DNA of 64,000 nucleotides from Bradyrhizobium diazoefficiens (GTDB lineage Bacteria; Pseudomonadota; Alphaproteobacteria; Rhizobiales; Xanthobacteraceae). The translations under genes and the position numbers were made by a program. Below are positions 1 through 7,790 of this stretch, one piece after another. Location: contig NZ_JAFCKW010000003.1 in assembly GCF_018129965.1 (NCBI RefSeq), positions 62,001 to 126,000 of the forward strand, given 5' to 3'. The notes beneath the pieces are model-generated. The model saw only the letters and a program-made list of their open reading frames with translations, ran no database searches and had not been told where the DNA came from. How positions within the stretch are numbered: position 1 is the first letter of the stretch; every line of letters begins with the position of its first letter.

Positions 1-138
1 AAGGCCATCAGTGAGGCGAAGAAGACGCTGATTCACGATCATGTCGATCATTGCCTCGACGCCGCCGCCAACGGTGGGAAGGCGAAGTCGACGGAAAGCG
101 TGCTCGCCGATTTCAGGGCGATCTCGCGATACCTGTGA
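1..138 (+). CDS. CsoR/RcnR-family metal-sensing repressor, 3' end only
   Basis: The first 45 codons of the window read in frame 1 to a TGA at 136-138 and match the C-terminal helix of the DUF156 repressors (CsoR, RcnR, FrmR). The segment HDHVDHC keeps the H-x3-C spacing of the metal-binding face, and the end (residues like DFRAISRYL) is typical of the RcnR-type subgroup. The N-terminus lies outside the window. It sits 44 bp upstream of an RND adaptor gene on the same strand, so it is probably the cognate repressor of the divalent-metal efflux operon that follows. The inducing metal cannot be read from this fragment. Confidence 0.7.
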   Translation, partial: KAISEAKKTLIHDHVDHCLDAAANGGKAKSTESVLADFRAISRYL

Positions 139-182
139 CGGCGCCGCAGCCGTTTTCGCAACAGAAACCGTCAGTATTTCGT

Positions 183-1391
183 ATGACCATCCGACCGATT
201 ATCGTCGTCGCAGTTTTTGCCCTTGGCGCCGGATTCGCCTTTAGCTTACCGGCGTTGCAGCGCGCAACCGGCCTCTCGGTTCCGACGGCCGTCGCGCAGC
301 GGGAGGCCAAGCCTGCCGCCCCGTCGAACAAATCCACGGTCGTGGCGATGGACAGCGAGCGCATCAAGTTGGCGGAGATCGAGGAGCGCAGCGTCGGACC
401 TGCCACGATCGCCAGGCGCCTCGCCGTGCCCGGCACCGTGGTGCCCGATGCCGGCCGTGTGGCCCATGTGTCCGTCAAACTGTCCGGCACGGTCGCCGAA
501 TTGCGCAAGAACATCGGGGACGACGTCGTCAAGGACGAGATTCTGGCCGTCCTCGAGAGCCGCGAGATCGCCGACGCGAAGAGTGAATATTTGGCGGCGC
601 GACTGTCGAACGATCTGCAGCAGGATCTGACGTCCCGCGACAAATCCTTGTGGGAAGGACGCGCCGTTCCGGAACAGCAGTACATCCGCTCGCGCAACGC
701 TGCGGCTCAGGCATCGATGCGCCTCAATATTGGGCGACAGAAACTGCTGGCACTCGGCGTGCGGGCGGATGAGATCGAAGCACTTCCGCAAGCCCCCGAT
801 GCTCTCCTGCGCAGCCAGAATGTGCGCGCCCCCATCTCGGGGCGAATTGCGGAACGAAGGGTCGAACTTGGCACGGCCGTCGGCCGCGACAATCTAGAAA
901 CCGAGCTTTTCGTCATCGTTGACCTCGGCCGCGTCTGGATCGACCTGTCGGTCTCCTCGGCCGATCTGCCTGCGGTCAGGGAGCGACAAGCGGTCAACGT
1001 CGCGACGCACGGTCAGCCGGAGGCAGGCACCGCGAAGATCGTCTTCGTTAGCCCCCTGCTCGACAAGGACACCCGTACCGCGCGCGTCGTTGCGGCCATC
1101 GATAACGCCGACGGGCGCTGGCGGCCCGGGTCGTTTGTCACGGCAGCCATCGCCATCGAGGAGCACACCGCTCCCGTGGTCGCGCCCTTCGCCGCCGTTC
1201 AGAGCGTCGGTGGCCGCAAGGCCGTGTTCGTGCGCACCAAGGAGGGTTTCGAAAAGCGCGAGGTCGTGTTGGGCCAGCGTGAAGGCCAATCCGTCGAGAT
1301 CGTCTCGGGCCTTGCAGCCGGCGAGACCATCGCGGTGTCGAACATGTTCTCGCTGAAGGCGGAACTGTCGAAGCCCGGCGAAGAGGACTGA
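183..1391 (+). CDS. RND efflux periplasmic adaptor (CzcB-like)
   Basis: A 402-residue membrane-fusion protein of the HlyD/CzcB type, which links an inner-membrane RND pump to an outer-membrane channel. I start at ATG 183 because the protein then opens with a short basic stretch and one hydrophobic segment (about residues 3-22), as expected for an exported adaptor; a longer reading back to 51 adds a basic, unlikely leader. Barrel-sandwich halves flank a short helical hairpin, and motifs such as VRAPISGRIAER and the C-terminal GLAAGETIAVSNMFSLK are typical. The czcA-like gene begins 3 bp after its stop, so the two are co-transcribed. No outer-membrane partner is adjacent; the TolC-type gene at 26885 is far away. 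Confidence 0.9.
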   Translation: MTIRPIIVVAVFALGAGFAFSLPALQRATGLSVPTAVAQREAKPAAPSNKSTVVAMDSERIKLAEIEERSVGPATIARRLAVPGTVVPDAGRVAHVSVKLSGTVAELRKNIGDDVVKDEILAVLESREIADAKSEYLAARLSNDLQQDLTSRDKSLWEGRAVPEQQYIRSRNAAAQASMRLNIGRQKLLALGVRADEIEALPQAPDALLRSQNVRAPISGRIAERRVELGTAVGRDNLETELFVIVDLGRVWIDLSVSSADLPAVRERQAVNVATHGQPEAGTAKIVFVSPLLDKDTRTARVVAAIDNADGRWRPGSFVTAAIAIEEHTAPVVAPFAAVQSVGGRKAVFVRTKEGFEKREVVLGQREGQSVEIVSGLAAGETIAVSNMFSLKAELSKPGEED

Positions 1392-1394
1392 GCG

Positions 1395-4300
1395 ATGATC
1401 GCGTGGATCGTCGATTTTTCGGTAAAGCGCCGGTGGCTGGTCCTGCTCGTCACGCTCGCCGCCGCAGCGTCAGGTCTCTGGTCGCTGACCAAGCTGCCGA
1501 TCGACGCCGTTCCGGACGTGACCAACGTCCAGGTGCAGGTCAATGCCGTCGCGCCGTCGCTGACGCCGGTCGAGATCGAGAAGCAGGTCACCGTCGCGTT
1601 GGAGACCGCGCTCGCGGGAATACCGGGACTGGAGTCCACTCGGTCGTTCTCCCGTAACGGCTTTGCGCAGATCACCGCGGTGTTCGCCGACCGCACCAAC
1701 ATCTACTTCGCCCGCCAACTGGTGTCGGAGCGGATCAACGACGCCAAGCCCAGCCTGCCACCGGGCGTCGACGTCAGGATGGGCCCGGTTTCGACGGGAC
1801 TCGGCGAGATCTATTGGTGGGCCGTCGAATACGAACAGCCCGGCACGACCGCTTCCGTCCGCGACGGCCAGCCGGGATGGCAGACCGACGGAAGCTATCT
1901 GACGCCGGAAGGCGAGCGTCTGGCCGATGAGTTCCAGCGGACGGTCTACCTGCGCACGGTGCAGGACTGGGTGATACGTCCGCAGATGAAGTCGGTTCCG
2001 GGTGTCGCCGGCGCCGACGCCATCGGCGGCTTCGTCAAGCAGTTCCAGGTCCAGCCGGATCCGGCGAAGCTGGTCGGTTACGGCCTATCGTTCGGCCAGG
2101 TGATCGCCGCCATCGAGGCCAACAACGTCAGCCGCGGGGCGAACTACATCGAGCAGAACGGCGAAGGTTACGTCGTGCGCGCCGCCGGGCGCGTCGAGAA
2201 CATGGACGACATCTCCAACATCGTTGTCACCACCCGCGGCGGCGTTCCCGTGCGGGTGCGGGACGTTGCCGACGTCGCGATCGGGCGCGAACTGCGCACC
2301 GGCAGCGCCAGTGTCGACGGGCGCGAGGTCGTGCTCGGTACGGCGTTGATGCTGATCGGCGGCAACAGCCGGACGGTCGCCGCCGCGGCCGACGTCCGGA
2401 TCAAGGAAGTCAGCCGTACCCTGCCGCCGGGCATCTATGCGCATACCGTCCTGAACCGGACGCAACTGGTCGACGCGACCATCCATACGGTAGCGAGCAA
2501 TCTGGCCGAAGGCGCGCTCCTCGTCATTGCCGTCCTCTTTCTGCTGCTGGGCAATTTGCGCGCGGCACTCATCACCGCCTGCGTGATCCCGGTGACGATG
2601 CTGGTGACCGCCACCGGGATGCTGCAGGGGCGGATCAGTGCCAACCTGATGAGCCTGGGCGCGCTGGACTTCGGCCTCATCGTCGACGGCGCGGTCATCA
2701 TCGCCGAGAACAGCCTGCGCCATCTTGCCGAACGGCAGCGCGAACTGGGCCGAACTTTATCGCTTGAGGAGCGGCTGTCCACGGTGACGGCGTCGACCTC
2801 GGAGATGATCCGTCCCTCGGTGTACGGCCAGATCATCATCATCCTCGTTTACGTGCCCCTCCTCGCCTTCACCGGCGTCGAGGGCAAGACGTTCGAGCCG
2901 ATGGCGCTGACGGTCATGATCGCGCTCGCGACCGCGTTCGTCGTGTCGCTTACCTTCATCCCAGCCGCCATTGCGGTCGCGTTGTCGAAACCCGTGCGCG
3001 AGGACGAGAACTATTTTGTCCGGGGGCTGAAGTCCGGATACGCGCCCCTGCTGAGGCGGACGATCGCAAGGCCGCTGCCGGTGATGGCGGTTGCCGCTCT
3101 GATGTTCGTCGGCGCGGTCCTGCTGTTCGGGCGCCTCGGACAGGAATTTACGCCGACCCTCGACGAGAAGAACATCGTCATGGAGGTCAAGCGCGTGCCG
3201 AGCACTGCGCTGGCGCAATCGCAGCGGATGCAGCTTCTGATCGAGCGCCAGATCAGCAAGTTTCCCGAAGTGGCCTTCGTCTTCTCCCGCACCGGAACGC
3301 CGGATCTCGCCGCCGATCCGATGCCTCCGAGCTCGTCCGACACATACATCATTGTCAAGCCGCAGAACGAGTGGCCGAATCCCGGCATCACGAAGGACAA
3401 CCTGATCGAGCGCATCGAGGCCGAGGCAACGAAGCTTCCGGGCAACAAGGTCGGCTTCTCGCAGCCGATCCAGATGCGGTTCAATGAACTGATCGCGGGA
3501 GTGCGAGAAGCCGTCGCCGTGAAGGTCTTCGGAGACGACTTCGCGGAGATGCAGCGCACGGCAGCCCGGATCGCGGACGTCCTGCGCAACGTCGACGGCG
3601 CCGAGAGCGTCAAGGTGGAGGAGACTGAGGGTCTTCCGTTTCTTGAGATCAAGATAGACAAGTCCGAGATAGCCCGGCGCGGTCTCAGCCTGGCGTCGGT
3701 GCAGGACCTGATCGAGACCGCCGTGGGCGGCCGCGCCGCGGGCCTGGTCTTCGAGGGCGACCGCCGATTCCAGATCGTCGTGCGGCTCAACGATGCGCTG
3801 CGCAACGACATCTCGGCACTTGAGAACCTTCCGGTGCCGCTTCCGAACGCCAATCCGAACGCTCCTTCCTCCTCCGTCCCGCTGCGGACCGTGGCCACGT
3901 TCGCGCAGACCGAGGGCGCCAACCAGATCAGCCGCGAAAACGGCAAGCGGCGTGTTGTCGCGACCGCCGAAGTGCGCGGTCGCGACATCGGCTCCCTGGT
4001 CGCGGAGGCGCAGGCAAAGGTCGACGAGCAGGTCAAGCTCCCGCCGGGAAGTTTCCTGACCTGGGGCGGACAGTTCGAGAACTTCTCCGTCGCGCGTCAG
4101 CGTCTGATGATCGTCGTACCGGGCTGCTTCCTGCTTATCTACCTTCTCCTGTTCGGCGCGTTGGGCTCGCCGCGCGACGCCCTCATCGTGTTCAGCGCCG
4201 TGCCGTTGGCGCTGACCGGCGGCATCGCCGCACTCTGGCTTCGCGGCATGCCGTTCTCGATTTCTGCGGCGGTCGGATTCATCGCCCTGTCGGGTGTCGC

Positions 4301-4634
4301 CGTCCTGAACGGCTTGGTGATGCTCACCCAGATCCGCAAGCTCATCCTGGAAGGTGTCGGCACCCAGTTGGCCATCAGCCAGGGCGCCCTCACCCGCTTT
4401 CGCCCGGTCATCATGACCGCGCTGGTCGCATCGCTGGGTTTCGTGCCCATGGCGATCGCGACGGGCACGGGGGCGGAAGTGCAGAAGCCGTTGGCGACCG
4501 TCGTGATCGGGGGGCTGTTGAGCGCGACGCTGCTGACGCTTCTGGTCCTGCCGGCCCTCTACTCCTACTTCGCACCTGCCCAAGCACAGCCGAAGCCCGA
4601 CAGTGCATTCATCCCAAGCCGCGCGGCCGAATAG
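1395..4634 (+). CDS. Heavy-metal RND efflux pump (CzcA family)
   Basis: A 1079-residue inner-membrane proton/metal antiporter of the HME-RND family, normal in length. It starts with a basic segment and TM1, followed by the large periplasmic loop, TM2-6, a second loop (about 560-860) and TM7-12. The TM4 segment, from about residue 425, reads DFGLIVDGAVIIAEN. This DFG-x3-DGA-x4-EN pattern belongs to pumps for divalent ions (Zn, Co, Cd, Ni) and not to the Cu/Ag pumps, so the substrate is inferred to be divalent. It is translationally coupled to the adaptor upstream and followed 17 bp later by a CDF exporter, a common arrangement in which the CDF empties the cytoplasm and the RND pump the periplasm. 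Confidence 0.93.
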   Translation: MIAWIVDFSVKRRWLVLLVTLAAAASGLWSLTKLPIDAVPDVTNVQVQVNAVAPSLTPVEIEKQVTVALETALAGIPGLESTRSFSRNGFAQITAVFADRTNIYFARQLVSERINDAKPSLPPGVDVRMGPVSTGLGEIYWWAVEYEQPGTTASVRDGQPGWQTDGSYLTPEGERLADEFQRTVYLRTVQDWVIRPQMKSVPGVAGADAIGGFVKQFQVQPDPAKLVGYGLSFGQVIAAIEANNVSRGANYIEQNGEGYVVRAAGRVENMDDISNIVVTTRGGVPVRVRDVADVAIGRELRTGSASVDGREVVLGTALMLIGGNSRTVAAAADVRIKEVSRTLPPGIYAHTVLNRTQLVDATIHTVASNLAEGALLVIAVLFLLLGNLRAALITACVIPVTMLVTATGMLQGRISANLMSLGALDFGLIVDGAVIIAENSLRHLAERQRELGRTLSLEERLSTVTASTSEMIRPSVYGQIIIILVYVPLLAFTGVEGKTFEPMALTVMIALATAFVVSLTFIPAAIAVALSKPVREDENYFVRGLKSGYAPLLRRTIARPLPVMAVAALMFVGAVLLFGRLGQEFTPTLDEKNIVMEVKRVPSTALAQSQRMQLLIERQISKFPEVAFVFSRTGTPDLAADPMPPSSSDTYIIVKPQNEWPNPGITKDNLIERIEAEATKLPGNKVGFSQPIQMRFNELIAGVREAVAVKVFGDDFAEMQRTAARIADVLRNVDGAESVKVEETEGLPFLEIKIDKSEIARRGLSLASVQDLIETAVGGRAAGLVFEGDRRFQIVVRLNDALRNDISALENLPVPLPNANPNAPSSSVPLRTVATFAQTEGANQISRENGKRRVVATAEVRGRDIGSLVAEAQAKVDEQVKLPPGSFLTWGGQFENFSVARQRLMIVVPGCFLLIYLLLFGALGSPRDALIVFSAVPLALTGGIAALWLRGMPFSISAAVGFIALSGVAVLNGLVMLTQIRKLILEGVGTQLAISQGALTRFRPVIMTALVASLGFVPMAIATGTGAEVQKPLATVVIGGLLSATLLTLLVLPALYSYFAPAQAQPKPDSAFIPSRAAE

Positions 4635-4651
4635 AAACCGAAGGTTATGAC

Positions 4652-5974
4652 ATGTTGAAGCAAATCCAAGAATGGTTCGGGATGTCGCCCCAAGGGCAAT
4701 CGCTGGGGCTCGGCCACGGGCCGAAAGACAGCAAGGGCCATGGCCACACGCACGGATCGATAGACCCCACCATCGCGACGACGACGAAGGGGATCTGGGC
4801 CATCAAGTGGTCGTTCGTCGTGCTGGCGATCACGTCCGTCCTGCAGCTTGTGGTCGTCGTGATCTCGGGTAGCGTAGCGCTCCTCGCCGACACCATTCAC
4901 AACGTCGGCGATGCCGTTACCGCGATTCCTCTCTGGATCGCCTTTGTCCTGGCGCGCCGCAAGCCGAGCAAGACTTTCACGTACGGTCTCGGACGGGTCG
5001 AAGACCTGGCCGGGGTGGCCATCGTGGCGATCATCCTGTTCAGCGCCGTGTTCGCAGGCTACGAAGCCGTGGACCGCCTTATCCACCCGCAAAGCATCGG
5101 TTTCATTCCTTGGGTGGTTGCCGCCGGCGTCATCGGATTTCTCGGGAATGAAGCAGTGGCGGTCTTCCGGATCCGGGTCGGGCGCGAGATCAACAGCGCC
5201 GCGCTCATCGCCGACGGTTATCACGCCCGTACCGATGGTTTCACAAGTCTTGCCGTCGTCTTGGGTGCGGTCGGCGTTTGGCTGGGATTTCCGCTGGCGG
5301 ACCCAATCGTCGGACTTCTCATCACCATCGCCATCTTCGGCATCGTCTGGCAATCGTCCAAGGCGGTATTCGTCCGGATGCTCGACGGCGTCGACCCAGC
5401 GGTCACCGACGAGATACGGCACGCCGCCGGGCATGTCGACGGCGTCCGCCAGGTGCTCGACGTCAAGGCGCGCTGGCTGGGACACCGCCTGCTCGCCGAC
5501 ATCGGCGTGCGCGTCCCCGGCAACATGCCGATGGCCGATGCAGACCGTTTGGCTGAAAACCTCCGGCATGAGATGCTCGAGCACGTGCCCGCGCTCTCCG
5601 TTGCGAGCGTCCGGGTGTCGTCGATGGCAGACGACGCCCAGATACCGCGGGAGCATGACGCTCCGCTGCCATTCGAAGTCCGCAGCGAACTTGCGGATGG
5701 GGAGCTTTCGATTGCCGGCACGCCGGCGGGAGAGCGGATGCGGCTGACACTGAGCCGGCGGACCGACGGGCTGAAGGCGGTCGTGGTGATCAATCGCGCC
5801 GCAGGACCGGAAACCCTCGTTCTTGCGCCGTCGTCGGGAGATCTTTCCACGCTCGAGAGCGGGGCGGCCCCGGCCGAACCGCACGAATTCAACGCGCGGC
5901 TTATTTTGTCGGCAAACGGCAAAGAGGACATTCAGGAATTTCACATGGCGGAGCCGGTTGGTCACGCCCACTGA
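4652..5974 (+). CDS. Cation diffusion facilitator exporter (CzcD-like)
   Basis: A 440-residue CDF antiporter. A His-rich N-terminus (GHGHTHG, near residues 29-35) precedes six membrane segments. The metal-site residues are visible as H-x3-D in TM2 (ADTIHNVGDA) and H-x3-D in TM5 (YHARTDG), the usual pattern for Zn/Cd/Co transporters. After the cytoplasmic ferredoxin-like domain the protein continues for roughly 120 residues beyond the usual CDF end, finishing in a His-containing tail (GHAH). This extension has no recognised domain. It is the third gene of the divalent-metal operon starting with the repressor at the left edge. The start at 4652 follows GAAGG by a short spacer. Confidence 0.9.
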   Translation: MLKQIQEWFGMSPQGQSLGLGHGPKDSKGHGHTHGSIDPTIATTTKGIWAIKWSFVVLAITSVLQLVVVVISGSVALLADTIHNVGDAVTAIPLWIAFVLARRKPSKTFTYGLGRVEDLAGVAIVAIILFSAVFAGYEAVDRLIHPQSIGFIPWVVAAGVIGFLGNEAVAVFRIRVGREINSAALIADGYHARTDGFTSLAVVLGAVGVWLGFPLADPIVGLLITIAIFGIVWQSSKAVFVRMLDGVDPAVTDEIRHAAGHVDGVRQVLDVKARWLGHRLLADIGVRVPGNMPMADADRLAENLRHEMLEHVPALSVASVRVSSMADDAQIPREHDAPLPFEVRSELADGELSIAGTPAGERMRLTLSRRTDGLKAVVVINRAAGPETLVLAPSSGDLSTLESGAAPAEPHEFNARLILSANGKEDIQEFHMAEPVGHAH

Positions 5975-6476
5975 AGGCCTTTCGACAATCGGGGGCAACT
6001 CGCTAGACTCACTTCGATCCAACCGCCATCGTAGATTGCCATGCCTGGCGCGAAGCAAAGGCGTAAACAGTGTTCATGGTACAGGGTAAGCCCAAGAGAC
6101 GGGCGGGATCATAAAGGTAGTCAGAGAAACCAGAAAGCTCGCGTTGGAGACCGCCGTAGACTTTCTGGACCAGGGAATTCCATTAGTCAGCATCATCGGC
6201 GACGGACGCATCTATACGGCGGCAGAGTTCGCCGTGACTATCTTCAATGACGGGAGGGACGATGCACCAAGAACCTAACGGACAGAACTGGTCGGCCGGC
6301 ACCATCAGCAACGCCGTGATATAGCGCCCCGAACGCGCGCGTCGAGGCGGTCGCCAAGTATCCGGGCGGTCAGAGACGCGTTCGGAAATGGAATTGTCGG
6401 TGCATGAGCTTCATGCCGGGCTCATCTTTGGGGCGCTTGCGGCAGGGGAATCTTCAATCCGGCCGAGCCGCGCAAC
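5975..6476. other. Intergenic stretch with a possible gene remnant
   Basis: About 500 bp between the convergent CDF gene and the minus-strand cluster. One plus-strand reading at about 6111-6278 gives a protein-like 55-codon sequence (containing ALETAVDFLDQGIPLVSII) that ends in TAA, but its frame is closed at 6087-6089 and offers no ATG, so it is either a remnant or starts at an internal TTG. The rest shows no coding signal or strong hairpin. Confidence 0.35.
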
Positions 6477-6803
6477 TTAGCTTTCGCGCATGCGCCGGAT
6501 TGCGGCCAAATCGTTCTCAAAGCCACCGCCCCCTCGGAGTGGGGCGGCGCCATGGTGTACCGGGCGGAGGGGTTCGCACACCGACAGAACCCGCAGCGCG
6601 GCCTTGGTCACGAAGAATTTTCCCGCGACCTGCGAGATCGGAAGCCGCCCGTCGCGCACGGCCGTGCGCAGCGTCCGCTCCGAAAAGGGACCGTCCGGCC
6701 AGAACAGCGCCGCCGCCTCGCGGAGCGTCATGATCTCGTCGTCCCTCCATTGCGAGGGATCAGGCCTAGTCGTGACCCGGTCGGTCGCTGCTGTTCTCGG
6801 CAT
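6477..6803 (-). CDS. Small helix-turn-helix protein (excisionase-like)
   Basis: A 108-residue protein whose middle part (about residues 23-70, containing EIMTLREAAALFWPDGPFSERTLR split over the usual helices, then GRLPISQVAGKFFVTKAAL) resembles the winged HTH of excisionase or MerR-like small regulators: an AA-x-LF first helix, a recognition helix and the wing ending in G-K/R-x-FFVT. It is the last gene of the minus-strand cluster, 24 bp after the DEDDh exonuclease. It may autoregulate the cluster or act as a recombination directionality factor, but no integrase is adjacent. Function beyond DNA binding is not assignable. Confidence 0.65.
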   Translation of the reverse strand: MPRTAATDRVTTRPDPSQWRDDEIMTLREAAALFWPDGPFSERTLRTAVRDGRLPISQVAGKFFVTKAALRVLSVCEPLRPVHHGAAPLRGGGGFENDLAAIRRMRES

Positions 6804-6827
6804 CGCGATTCTCCAACTTCAGGGCCG

Positions 6828-7790
6828 TCAGGCGCGACAGGAATAGCGCTCGAAGGCGCTGATGGACCGCGCGTCGATGTCGGCGTCGTGGCGGCGGTAG
6901 ATCTCACTTCGGAGGAACGCCAGTTCGGTTTCGAGCGCGTGGTCGGCAACATCGACATTCCAGGCCCGTGCCCGGCCGTCGCTCCCGTCGCACCACCGGT
7001 AGCCGCGGCGCTTCAGGAAGTCCTTGCGCTCGAACGGCGCCCGCACTGCCGAGATTCGCCAGCGCGGCTGGCGGGCCGACTCCAGCAGGACGCCAAGGGC
7101 CGACCGGCCGCTGCGCGGCAAAGTACGGGAAAGGATCTCGATGCCGGCACGGCAATCATGCACGGCGCGATGACCTTCGTGGAAGAAGCCCTGCGCCGCC
7201 GCCAGATGGGCTAGTTTCGCGCTATCGAAACCCTCGTCCGCCCAAGGCACCTCGGCCCATGAGCACGCCCACGGCAGCGTCGCGAACGCGCCGCACAGCC
7301 GCTCCATGAAACGACGGTCGAAGCCGGCGTTGTGGGCGATCACCAACGCGGCGGGTCCGACAAACGCCTCGATCTCGGCAGTCTCGATCGACGCCCCCGC
7401 CACCATCGCGTCGGTGATGCCGGTCAGCGCCGTGACGGCGGCGGGGATCGGGCGGCCCGGATCGCGAAACCGGCTGAAGGATTCATGAACCGCGAAGATC
7501 CTGCCGTCACTGGCGAACTCGAACGGCGCCATGGCGAGCTCCACGATTTCGTCCGTCGCGGGATCCAGCCCGGTCGTCTCGACGTCGAGGAAGACGCCGC
7601 GTCGCGTCGGGGTGCCGTCGGGAGCATGGTAGCGTTCGCGCGGCTCCAGCCGCCGAAGGATTCGATATCCTCCGCTTGCTTCCAGCCGCGCGGCCATGCG
7701 TTCCAAGGATTCGCGATCCAAGCATCCCGTCCCGGCGTCGGACGAAAGTGCGTCCTCCGACGTCGCGCCGGTGCTGTTGCATAAAATCAT
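6828..7790 (-). CDS. DnaQ-like 3'-5' exonuclease (DEDDh)
   Basis: A 320-residue protein with a complete DEDDh nuclease domain: FLDVETTGLDP gives D69 and E71, AHNAGFDRRF gives D158, and GHRAVHDC gives H207 and D212, so all five catalytic positions are present. A C-terminal extension of about 90 residues, containing WRISAVRAPFERKDFLKRRG and YRWCDG, is like that of a group of plasmid- and island-borne exonucleases. The start ATG at 7790 overlaps the stop of the upstream AAA+/M41 gene (ATGA), showing translational coupling. A longer reading to 8711 is only read-through of an overlapping frame. Role inferred: trimming of single-strand 3' ends in DNA repair or defence. Confidence 0.85.
   Translation of the reverse strand: MILCNSTGATSEDALSSDAGTGCLDRESLERMAARLEASGGYRILRRLEPRERYHAPDGTPTRRGVFLDVETTGLDPATDEIVELAMAPFEFASDGRIFAVHESFSRFRDPGRPIPAAVTALTGITDAMVAGASIETAEIEAFVGPAALVIAHNAGFDRRFMERLCGAFATLPWACSWAEVPWADEGFDSAKLAHLAAAQGFFHEGHRAVHDCRAGIEILSRTLPRSGRSALGVLLESARQPRWRISAVRAPFERKDFLKRRGYRWCDGSDGRARAWNVDVADHALETELAFLRSEIYRRHDADIDARSISAFERYSCRA

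Noticed and set aside
2757..4583. A long minus-strand frame opposite the RND pump gene
   Set aside because: It is antisense to a complete CzcA-type gene, and its translation is a typical GC-rich shadow with no domain.
6041..6250. A 69-residue plus-strand frame after the CDF gene
   Set aside because: Arg-rich shadow; a different frame of the same DNA looks more protein-like, though it lacks a good start.
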